Shown here: piece after piece, positions 1-4,867 of the stretch | Layout of the letters: each line of letters begins with the position of its first letter | Numbering within the stretch: position 1 is the first letter of the stretch | Assembly (NCBI GenBank): GCA_030426705.1 | Contig: JAUHXW010000121.1 | Location: forward strand, 1-8,017 | Direction of reading: 5' to 3' | DNA from: Gammaproteobacteria bacterium | GTDB taxonomy: Bacteria > Pseudomonadota > Gammaproteobacteria > Xanthomonadales > Marinicellaceae | Length of the DNA stretch: 8,017 nucleotides | Program-made: the position numbers and the translations under genes | Notes under the pieces: model-generated | The model's database searches: none | Told to the model about the DNA's origin: nothing | What the model saw: only the letters and a program-made list of their open reading frames with translations

Positions 1-161
1 CCATTGAACAATTTCTCGAAGGCCACGATGCCTTGATGATTTCAGCCTTGCGCACCACCTCACAACGCATGCAATGGATTGCCAAAATTCCCTTTCAAAA
101 GTTGTTTGGCCATGATTATCAAAAGCTGAAAACAGGTATTTTGGCTTTAAGAGAGGTATGA
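1..161 (+). CDS. C-terminal end of an unidentified protein (partial)
   Basis: An open frame enters from the left edge, with its first complete codon at position 3, and stops at TGA 159-161. It gives 52 residues beginning IEQFLEGHDALMIS and ending TGILALREV. The segment is mixed helical, with basic and aromatic residues and no motif that I recognise. The stop lies 7 bp before the next start (ATG 169), so the two genes are probably cotranscribed. Codon use looks like that of the downstream genes. The family cannot be assigned from this tail. Confidence 0.6.
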   Translation, partial: IEQFLEGHDALMISALRTTSQRMQWIAKIPFQKLFGHDYQKLKTGILALREV

Positions 162-168
162 TGTTGCC

Positions 169-504
169 ATGAAAAAAGTTTTTACTGATGAGTTTGTTTC
201 CTGGGTTTCACAAGCCAAGCAGCTTTTGGAAGAAGCGGGTATTCCTTGCTTTTTAAAAAATGAGTTCACTTCGAGCATGGGTGGCGAAGTGCCTTTTTTT
301 GAAAACTGGCCTGAACTGTGGATTCATCAAGATCAGGATTTTGAAAAAGCCCAAATGATCCTTGAGCCATTAAGAACCAGTCGCAAAGCAGCAAACACCA
401 CAGAAAATGATCAAGCAAATTGGACTTGCCCAAACTGTGGGGAATCCAATGCCGGTAATTTTGCTTTATGTTGGTCCTGTGGCTTTGAGTTACAGGAAGT
501 ATAG
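169..504 (+). CDS. DUF2007 domain protein with C-terminal RanBP2-type zinc ribbon
   Basis: The protein has 111 residues. Residues 1-70 resemble the DUF2007 'putative signal transducing protein' fold: a short ferredoxin-like domain in which a helix (SQAKQLLEEAGIPCFLKNE) is followed by a segment with a Gly-Gly turn and a Trp-rich strand (ELWIHQDQDFEKAQMIL). A polar linker (about 71-83) leads to W85-x-C87-x2-C90-x3-N94-x6-C101-x2-C104. This matches the RanBP2-type zinc-finger spacing exactly, so the four cysteines very likely bind one zinc ion. There is no signal peptide, so it is probably cytoplasmic. The family has no firmly established biochemical role; zinc fingers of this type bind RNA or protein in other systems, which is only suggestive here. 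A GA-rich ribosome site (GAGAGG) lies about 12 nt upstream. The gene converges with the next one, leaving only 3 bp between stops. Confidence 0.85.
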   Translation: MKKVFTDEFVSWVSQAKQLLEEAGIPCFLKNEFTSSMGGEVPFFENWPELWIHQDQDFEKAQMILEPLRTSRKAANTTENDQANWTCPNCGESNAGNFALCWSCGFELQEV

Positions 505-507
505 ATG

Positions 508-1125
508 CTACTGCATACTCATCATCAAAAAACCACTGAAAGCGGCATTGCTGGGTTTCAAAGTAGGGTCAACCAAGGCTTTCATTTCGAGAATTTGAGC
601 TTTGTACTTTTGGTAAAATTCCCAGGTCGGTTGAGGTTTATACACCACATCTTCCAGTTCAAAATATGCAATCACCCCTTTGGCAGTGGTGGGTTTAACA
701 AACACCTCTTCATCCGGAAACACATAATTGGGCAATATGGTGATTAACGACCATTTGGCCAGCTTTTGGGTGCGCAACATGTCCAAGATGGTTTCAAAAC
801 CTTGTTGCTGCTTGCCATACAATTGTTCATAAAAAGCCTCACTCAAACGGTCAATGTCACCACCAGACAGGCTTTTGACAAAGTCCCTGAATTTAGGTTT
901 TTCAAACATCGATACCATTGATGAGCGGCCTACCATTTTGGCCATATTGTCAACAATCACATGCGGCTTGTTGAATTCAAGTTCGGCAAAGGCCTCCCGA
1001 CATTTTTCAGTTAAATTGGCTCGGGTGTGTGGTTTCACCCGTTTTTCCAAACCAGGATCTTGAAAACCCATAGGATAAAGCTGTAGAAATTGCGCCTCAG
1101 CGGCTTTTAGTTTTTCGATGTTCAT
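508..1125 (-). CDS. Conserved protein of unknown function
   Basis: The protein has 205 residues, is soluble, and has no signal peptide or membrane helix. It starts MNIEKLKAAEAQFLQLYP. The middle segment with S-R-S-S-M-V-S-M-F-E-K-P-K-F-R-D-F (about residues 67-84) and the later block with N-Y-V-F-P-D-E-E-V-F-V-K-P-T-T-A-K-G-V-I (about 132-152) look strongly constrained. I recall similar blocks in unannotated gammaproteobacterial proteins, but know of no assigned function. The start at 1125 is the first Met of the open frame and gives an alpha-helical N-terminus; no clear Shine-Dalgarno sequence is visible. It is divergent from the PLP enzyme gene across 84 bp and convergent with the DUF2007 gene. 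No catalytic signature was found, and I do not assign a role. Confidence 0.8.
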   Translation of the reverse strand: MNIEKLKAAEAQFLQLYPMGFQDPGLEKRVKPHTRANLTEKCREAFAELEFNKPHVIVDNMAKMVGRSSMVSMFEKPKFRDFVKSLSGGDIDRLSEAFYEQLYGKQQQGFETILDMLRTQKLAKWSLITILPNYVFPDEEVFVKPTTAKGVIAYFELEDVVYKPQPTWEFYQKYKAQILEMKALVDPTLKPSNAAFSGFLMMSMQ

Positions 1126-1209
1126 AGAAACTTGTGTGATTTTTTTATTATTTTAAGGTAAGTTGACTGGTTTTGATTAAAATAATTCAACCCATAAAAG
1201 ACAGCCAGC

Positions 1210-2349
1210 ATGACCAATAAAAAACACTTTGAAACCGTAGCCATTCAAACCACTGAACCGAATCAGGATGAAACCGGTTCGGTGGCTAACGCCATTTATC
1301 CGAGTACCACCTTCAAGCGAGAAGATGATGGCAGTTTTAAAAGTGGCTTTATTTACTCACGCAAGCACAATCCAAACCGTAAATTGCTCGAATCGGCTTT
1401 GGCCACCATTGAAAGTGGCAAGCGTGCTTTTGCTTTTGCTTCAGGAATGGCAGCCATCAATACCGTGTTGCAGTCCTTGCAAGCAGGAGATCATGTAATT
1501 GTGCCGGATGATGCGTATTATGAGTTGCGCCGGACTTTGGGGGAATTATTCAGCCATTGGAATTTAAGTCATACTCAGGTCGATATGACGGATTTAGCGC
1601 AAGTTAATGCGGCTGTTCAGGACAATACACGCCTGATTTGGATTGAGTCACCATCGAATCCTTTGTTGAAAGTTTCTGATATCAAGGCCATTGCTGATAT
1701 TGCCCATAGAAACGGCGCCTTGTGTGTGGTTGATAACACCTGGTGTACACCGGTTCTGCAACAGCCTCTGAATTTGGGCGCAGATGCGGTGATGTATTCA
1801 ACCACCAAGTATTTTGGTGGCCATTCAGATTCACTCAGTGGTGCTTTGGTGGTCAGTGATTCAGCGCCACAATCCTGGGTTGAACAGTTGGCAAATATTC
1901 AAAACTTAAGTGGCGCCGTGCCTTCGGCATTTGACTGTTGGTTGATCACCCGTGGTATTAAAACCATGAAGCTGCGCATGCAACAACAGGTCAAAAATGC
2001 CCAAAAACTGGCAAGATTTTTTGCTGAACATCAGGTTGTACAACAGGTTCATTACCCTGATTTGCCCAACCATCCGCAACATGAATTGGCTCAAAAGCAA
2101 ATGCCTGACGGATGTGGTGCGATGCTATCAATTCAGGTCGGTGAAGATCAAGCCGAATCCATGCAAGTGATTGCTCGGTTAAAACTGTTCACCAAAGCCA
2201 CTTCTTTGGGTGGTGTTGAAAGTTTGGTGGAACACCGCAGATCGGTAGAAGGTGCTGTCAGTAACACGCCGAAAAATTTAATCCGAATTTCGGTGGGCAT
2301 TGAACACATTGATGATTTGATTACGGACTGGGAAAATGCCCTGAAATAA
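1210..2349 (+). CDS. Cystathionine gamma-synthase / beta-lyase family PLP enzyme
   Basis: The protein has 379 residues, the usual length for Cys/Met-metabolism PLP enzymes (fold type I). Visible hallmarks are the Y49-S-R-K-H-N-P phosphate-binding loop contributed by the partner subunit, the A-S-G-M segment at 77-80, D175 (VVDNTW) to contact the pyridine nitrogen, and the Schiff-base lysine K200 in Y-S-T-T-K-Y with the following G-G-H-S-D. The SLGGVESLVEH motif (332-342) and R359 (LIRISVGIE) bind the substrate carboxylate. Members catalyse gamma-replacement on activated homoserine, or beta- or gamma-elimination of cystathionine or methionine. The NPNR loop, the YYELRR active-site segment in place of the common YGGTYR, and HRRSVEG after the SLGGVESL motif place it in a divergent subgroup, so MetB, MetC and gamma-lyase cannot be told apart by eye. 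It is cytoplasmic, probably tetrameric, and stands alone with its own upstream region. Confidence 0.93.
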   Translation: MTNKKHFETVAIQTTEPNQDETGSVANAIYPSTTFKREDDGSFKSGFIYSRKHNPNRKLLESALATIESGKRAFAFASGMAAINTVLQSLQAGDHVIVPDDAYYELRRTLGELFSHWNLSHTQVDMTDLAQVNAAVQDNTRLIWIESPSNPLLKVSDIKAIADIAHRNGALCVVDNTWCTPVLQQPLNLGADAVMYSTTKYFGGHSDSLSGALVVSDSAPQSWVEQLANIQNLSGAVPSAFDCWLITRGIKTMKLRMQQQVKNAQKLARFFAEHQVVQQVHYPDLPNHPQHELAQKQMPDGCGAMLSIQVGEDQAESMQVIARLKLFTKATSLGGVESLVEHRRSVEGAVSNTPKNLIRISVGIEHIDDLITDWENALK

Positions 2350-2374
2350 AAAAAATTCCATTTCGTTTTTTTTT
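2343..2374 (+). terminator. Possible terminator after the PLP enzyme gene
   Basis: Directly at the stop codon there is an A8 run (2348-2355), a 10-nt spacer, and a T9 run (2366-2374). GAAAT (2343-2347) and ATTTC (2360-2364) can also pair. The stem is almost entirely A:T, so it is a weak hairpin, but the long T run and position fit intrinsic termination of the plus-strand gene. Confidence 0.4.
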
Positions 2375-2388
2375 CAAGGCAATCCGTT

Positions 2389-2598
2389 TCAGTGCAAACC
2401 CTGCTGCATTTGTTGGATTTTTGAGCGCTCCTGCTTAATGAGTCTCAACAATTTACGACAAAGACCTTCTTTTTGTTGTCCCTTGAAGGAAGCACGTACC
2501 AATTCCCTTTGTAAGTATCGAATCCTTTTTTCGATGACTTTGACACCTTTTTTTACTTCATTACGAAGTTTTAGTTTTTCAATTGTATTGGTATTCAT
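2389..2598 (-). CDS. Small basic coiled-coil-like hypothetical protein
   Basis: The ORF encodes 69 residues (starting MNTNTIEKLKLRNEVKKG) and is strongly rich in Lys, Arg, Gln and Leu, with no Pro and few aromatics. It is predicted to be one long amphipathic helix or a short coiled coil, with a net positive charge. On the minus strand a GGGGA sequence (2606-2610) sits about 7-8 nt before the ATG at 2598, which is acceptable ribosome-site spacing and favours this frame over the overlapping plus-strand one. I recognise no family. It could be a small nucleic-acid-binding or accessory protein, or a chance ORF in low-complexity sequence. It is convergent with the PLP enzyme gene. Confidence 0.45.
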   Translation of the reverse strand: MNTNTIEKLKLRNEVKKGVKVIEKRIRYLQRELVRASFKGQQKEGLCRKLLRLIKQERSKIQQMQQGLH

Positions 2599-2620
2599 TT
2601 TTAATCCCCGTCATTTAGTC

Positions 2621-2633
2621 TCACTTAGAGTGA
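2621..2633. promoter_or_regulatory. Short inverted repeat upstream of the small ORF
   Basis: TCACT (2621-2625), a 3-bp TAG spacer, and AGTGA (2629-2633) form a perfect 5-bp-arm palindrome 23 bp upstream of the minus-strand ATG at 2598. It lies where an operator for that gene would be. Arms this short occur by chance fairly often. Confidence 0.25.
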
Positions 2634-2656
2634 CCTTTGCTTGATAAAGGTTTCTT

Positions 2657-2694
2657 GGAGTTTTAAATAATTAGCCAATCAAGCTAATGACTCC
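2657..2694. repeat. Nested inverted repeat in intergenic region
   Basis: An outer pair GGAGT (2657-2661) / ACTCC (2690-2694) encloses an inner pair ATTAGC (2670-2675) / GCTAAT (2683-2688) with a 7-nt loop CAATCAA. The left arm has an 8-nt unpaired stretch where the right has a single G. All pairs are perfect. It could be a folded RNA element or a protein-binding site between the small minus-strand ORF and the repressor gene. Confidence 0.45.
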
Positions 2695-2775
2695 ATTCTC
2701 TATATTTAATTACGTTTTGTCGTCAGTAAATAGGACGTCACTTGTAAGAAAAAATAGACAAAGTGTCATTTTTTT
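2675..2775 (+). ncRNA. Candidate small RNA or leader ending in an intrinsic terminator
   Basis: A possible promoter (TTGATA 2641-2646, 16-17 nt, then TTAAAT/TAAATA around 2663-2669) precedes about 100 nt without a convincing ORF. This stretch ends in the terminator-like hairpin at 2749-2775. In between lie a direct repeat CGTCA (2721-2725 and 2736-2740) and the right side of the nested inverted repeat. Promoter plus terminator with no ORF is the layout of a bacterial small RNA, but the -10 match is modest and the exact 5' end is a guess. Confidence 0.25.
2749..2775 (+). terminator. Bidirectional terminator-like hairpin
   Basis: A6-T (2749-2755), one bulged A, then GACA (2757-2760), loop AAG, TGTC (2764-2767), A, and T7 (2769-2775). 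The arms pair along 11 positions apart from the bulge. The A tract and T tract give U-runs on both strands, so it could stop transcription in either direction. It lies upstream of the repressor promoter and would insulate it from read-through, or end a small RNA. Confidence 0.5.
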
Positions 2776-2785
2776 CGACAAAAGC

Positions 2786-2814
2786 TTGCATTTTTGAGTT
2801 AAGTGCTACATTAT
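2786..2814 (+). promoter_or_regulatory. Putative promoter of the BlaI-like/M56 operon
   Basis: TTGCAT (2786-2791) and CATTAT (2809-2814) are separated by exactly 17 bp and resemble sigma-70 -35 and -10 boxes. Transcription would begin near 2821, about 20 nt before the ATG at 2841. The -10 box lies precisely between the two arms of the inverted repeat GTGCTA / TAGCAC, so a bound repressor would block it. Confidence 0.45.
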
Positions 2815-2840
2815 TAGCACCATGCTACAAAATTAACACT
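2803..2840. promoter_or_regulatory. Tandem 19-bp operator-like repeats before the repressor gene
   Basis: Two adjacent 19-bp units (2803-2821 and 2822-2840) match at 14 of 19 positions, both containing TGCTACA, ATTA and CAC. The first unit is also an inverted repeat, GTGCTA (2803-2808) / TAGCAC (2815-2820), and TAGCA pairs again with TGCTA at 2823-2827. BlaI/MecI and CopY repressors are known to bind operators built from TACA/TGTA half-sites, and each unit has TACA. The array runs from the -10 region up to the start codon, so autoregulation is the natural reading. Binding itself is inferred. Confidence 0.5.
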
Positions 2841-3233
2841 ATGAAATATTCAGAACCCTACAATCAACTCAGTCGCCGTGAACGTCAAATCATGGACATT
2901 GTATTTGCGCATGAAAAAGTCACTGCCCAGCAAGTTTTAGAAAAGTTGCCTAACCCACCGAGCTATTCGGCGGTTCGCGCGATGCTCAGTCGCTTGGTCA
3001 AAAAGTCTTGTTTGACTTATTCTCAAGAAGGAGCCAAATACGTTTATGAAGCAGTTATGGATACCAGTGAAGCCAAACAGTCGGCGTTAAAAAACCTGAT
3101 GGCTACTTTTTTTGATGGATCACCCACTGCTGCAGTCAGTGCTTTGCTCGGTATGCAAAAAGATCAATTAAGTGACGATGAACTGGATGACATTATGCAG
3201 CAAATAAATGCAGCCAGGCAAAGGGGCGAATGA
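2841..3233 (+). CDS. BlaI/MecI/CopY family transcriptional repressor
   Basis: With the ATG at 2841 the protein has 130 residues, typical of BlaI/MecI (about 120-130). Residues 1-75 form the winged-helix DNA-binding domain: LSRRERQIMDIVF, then VTAQQVLEKL, the recognition-helix region SYSAVRAMLSRLVKK (41-55), and a beta-wing through AKYVYEAV. Residues 76-130 form the helical dimerisation tail (FDGSPTAAVSALL, SDDELDDIMQQI). In known systems a dimer represses the operon until an M56 protease triggers its cleavage. The next gene encodes such a protease and overlaps the stop by ATGA, so the two are translationally coupled. An in-frame GTG at 2763 is rejected as start because it falls inside a terminator-like hairpin upstream of the promoter. 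No clear Shine-Dalgarno sequence precedes 2841. The physiological signal is unknown. Confidence 0.88.
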   Translation: MKYSEPYNQLSRRERQIMDIVFAHEKVTAQQVLEKLPNPPSYSAVRAMLSRLVKKSCLTYSQEGAKYVYEAVMDTSEAKQSALKNLMATFFDGSPTAAVSALLGMQKDQLSDDELDDIMQQINAARQRGE

Positions 3234-4756
3234 TGAGCACAATTAATTATCTGAGTCATCCAATCATTAGCCAGTTGTTAAAGATGTTACTTATCGTAGC
3301 CATGTTGTTTTGGATTAATAAAATGGCGTTCAATGCACGAACAAAAGCCCTGATGTGGCAAATTGGATTGGTATTTTTATTAATTTTGCCATGTTCGCAC
3401 CTGTTACTTCCTGCTTTACAACTACCCATATTGCCGCTGATTGAGGCAACTGATACTCTGCTATCAAATCCAACAGAAACCACTGACTTTTTAACTGCTT
3501 ATTCCAGTGGGTTTTATTTTATTGATGCTGTTTTTATGTTGTTAATATTAGTAGGTTTGTTGTTGTTGATGACCTTGGTGGTTCAATTATCACAGCTGCA
3601 TAAAATAACTCAACAAGCTCACCTTCTGAAGGGAGCAATTGCTCAATCAATAATCAACAACTGCCTAAAAGCATTTAAATTCAGCAGGCAGCCCAAAGTT
3701 TTGGTCAGTAAGCAAATAAATGCGCCATGTACTTGGGGATTTATTAACCCAGTTATTTTATTGCCAACCAACATCAGCCATGACCATACTTTGAAGTTGG
3801 TGCTGTTGCATGAAATGGCACATGTGAGTCGTAATGATTGGCTGTGGTTAATGATCAGTAAAATCATGGTCGCAATATTTTGGTTCAATCCTTTGGTTTG
3901 GATTGTACAAAGACAGATGATAAACAGCAGTGAATCAGCTTGTGATGAATTGGTTTTACAACATCCAATTCAACCCAGTGATTATGCCGAAACCTTATTG
4001 GGCTTTCACCAAACATATAAAGGCCTGTCATCTTTAACCACTAACATGGCAGCGCAAAGTCTTTTATATCAAAGACTTCATCAAATTTTAAACCCCCGGA
4101 GAATTTCCATGAAAAAACGTCACCCATCCTGGCTGATAGCCAGCCTCAGTTTTGCCTTCGTATTACTATCAATGGCACAATTAACCACAGCACAAACCGC
4201 AGCACATCCAGTCCCCGATAGTGAGGAGGTCGCTGATTCTGCCCCAGTGATTGCACCTTCGCCCGAAGCACCACCGGCAGTTCCTATGCCAGAATCTGAG
4301 CCTAAGGCCGCTTACCCAACGGCACCACCTGCTCCAACAACGCCTCCTAAGCCGGTTTTGCCAGCAGCACCGGTAAAACAAGCATCTCCACAACAAATTG
4401 AAGTGGTCAATTCTGATGATCCAATATCAAAATTGGCCTTGGCTGAACTAACAGCTGAAAAGCGAATGGCTCGTGAAGCTGAGATGACCAGGTTTCGTTC
4501 AGAGCGAACGCAACATAAAGCTGAACAACAACGTGTTAAGGCTGAAGAGCGTGCGTTAAAGGCGGAACAACTCAAAGTAGAAAGAGAGGTGTCCATGTTA
4601 AAGGTACAAAGACAACGCTTAGAAACGCAAAATGAGGAAAGGGAGCAATTACGGGCAGAAGAAATCAAGGTTAGACGAGAGGCAGAAAAGTTGGCTCAGC
4701 AAGCACGCTTGGTTCGCCTAAAAGAAGCAGGCCATTTCCCAAACACAGAAAAATAA
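3230..4756 (+). CDS. BlaR1-like M56 membrane metallopeptidase with coiled-coil tail
   Basis: The protein has 508 residues. Membrane segments are visible at about 12-30, 44-70 and 98-120, followed by a cytoplasmic zinc-protease domain with H194-E-M-A-H198 and the likely third ligand E235 in E-S-A-C-D-E. A hydrophobic stretch at 209-226 follows the HEMAH motif, and a last helix spans about 299-321 after basic MKKRH. The exported remainder is a Pro/Ala-rich linker (about 325-385) and a highly charged Glu/Lys/Arg/Gln coiled coil (about 400-495) with recurring K-A-E units. BlaR1 and MecR1 carry a penicillin-binding domain here; none is present, so beta-lactam sensing is not supported. By family analogy it signals by proteolysis to inactivate the upstream repressor. 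The start overlaps the repressor stop (ATGATG; 3230 or 3233 possible), with AAAGGGG a few nt upstream. The tail may sense envelope state or bind a partner (inference). Confidence 0.88.
   Translation: MMSTINYLSHPIISQLLKMLLIVAMLFWINKMAFNARTKALMWQIGLVFLLILPCSHLLLPALQLPILPLIEATDTLLSNPTETTDFLTAYSSGFYFIDAVFMLLILVGLLLLMTLVVQLSQLHKITQQAHLLKGAIAQSIINNCLKAFKFSRQPKVLVSKQINAPCTWGFINPVILLPTNISHDHTLKLVLLHEMAHVSRNDWLWLMISKIMVAIFWFNPLVWIVQRQMINSSESACDELVLQHPIQPSDYAETLLGFHQTYKGLSSLTTNMAAQSLLYQRLHQILNPRRISMKKRHPSWLIASLSFAFVLLSMAQLTTAQTAAHPVPDSEEVADSAPVIAPSPEAPPAVPMPESEPKAAYPTAPPAPTTPPKPVLPAAPVKQASPQQIEVVNSDDPISKLALAELTAEKRMAREAEMTRFRSERTQHKAEQQRVKAEERALKAEQLKVEREVSMLKVQRQRLETQNEEREQLRAEEIKVRREAEKLAQQARLVRLKEAGHFPNTEK
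4098..4111 (+). promoter_or_regulatory. Possible internal translation start in the M56 gene
   Basis: GGAG (4098-4101) lies 7 nt before an in-frame ATG (4109-4111, Met294). From there the frame reads MKKRHPSW, then a hydrophobic core, then AQTA, which looks like a signal peptide with an AxA-like cleavage site. Internal initiation would give a separate exported protein of about 215 residues, made of the Pro-rich linker and coiled coil. It may equally be chance, since the same segment serves as the last membrane helix. Confidence 0.25.
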
Positions 4757-4778
4757 ACCAAAGATTGAATACTTCTTA

Positions 4779-4794
4779 AACACAAGGATGTGTT
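4779..4794. repeat. Short perfect stem-loop after the M56 gene
   Basis: AACACA (4779-4784), loop AGGA, TGTGTT (4789-4794) is a 6-bp perfect hairpin 22 bp after the M56 stop. No T run follows, so it is not a standard intrinsic terminator. It could stabilise or process an mRNA shared with the next gene. Confidence 0.35.
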
Positions 4795-4805
4795 GATTCG
4801 CCAGC

Positions 4806-4832
4806 ATTGTATCGTTGCATTTGAGTTACAAT
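4806..4832. promoter_or_regulatory. Inverted repeat with TGTA/TACA half-sites before the membrane-TPR gene
   Basis: ATTGTA (4806-4811) and TACAAT (4827-4832) are perfect inverted arms separated by 15 bp, 36 bp upstream of the ATG at 4868. They contain the TGTA and TACA half-sites used by BlaI/CopY-type repressors, though the spacing differs from the compact known operators. It may be a second target of the upstream repressor; this is weak. Confidence 0.22.
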
Positions 4833-4867
4833 ATCAGAGTTTGACAACCACTTAAAAACAAGGAAGC

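Noticed and set aside
1126..1209. Promoter for the PLP enzyme gene (TTGACT at 1163-1168)
   Set aside because: No -10 box at acceptable spacing (15-19 bp) follows it; the AT-rich divergent region surely holds promoters, but I cannot place them.
2438..2644. 68-codon plus-strand ORF overlapping the small minus-strand gene
   Set aside because: Its composition is irregular and it has no good ribosome site; the minus-strand frame has better start context and helical periodicity.
2763..2840. N-terminal extension of the BlaI-like repressor from GTG 2763
   Set aside because: The extension lies inside the terminator-like hairpin and upstream of the predicted promoter, and BlaI-family proteins begin close to MKYSEPYNQLS; ATG 2841 gives the usual length.
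4312..4668. 118-codon minus-strand ORF antisense to the M56 tail
   Set aside because: It is a Ser/Cys-rich shadow of the low-complexity Pro- and coiled-coil-coding region, with no plausible product or start context.
3230..4756. Calling the M56 protein BlaR1/MecR1, a beta-lactam resistance sensor
   Set aside because: No penicillin-binding or transpeptidase-like motifs (SxxK, SxN, KTG) are seen in the exported region and no beta-lactamase gene lies nearby.
4841..4867. Perfect -35 box TTGACA before the membrane-TPR gene
   Set aside because: At 16-18 bp spacing the sequence runs into the start codon region and has no -10 match.
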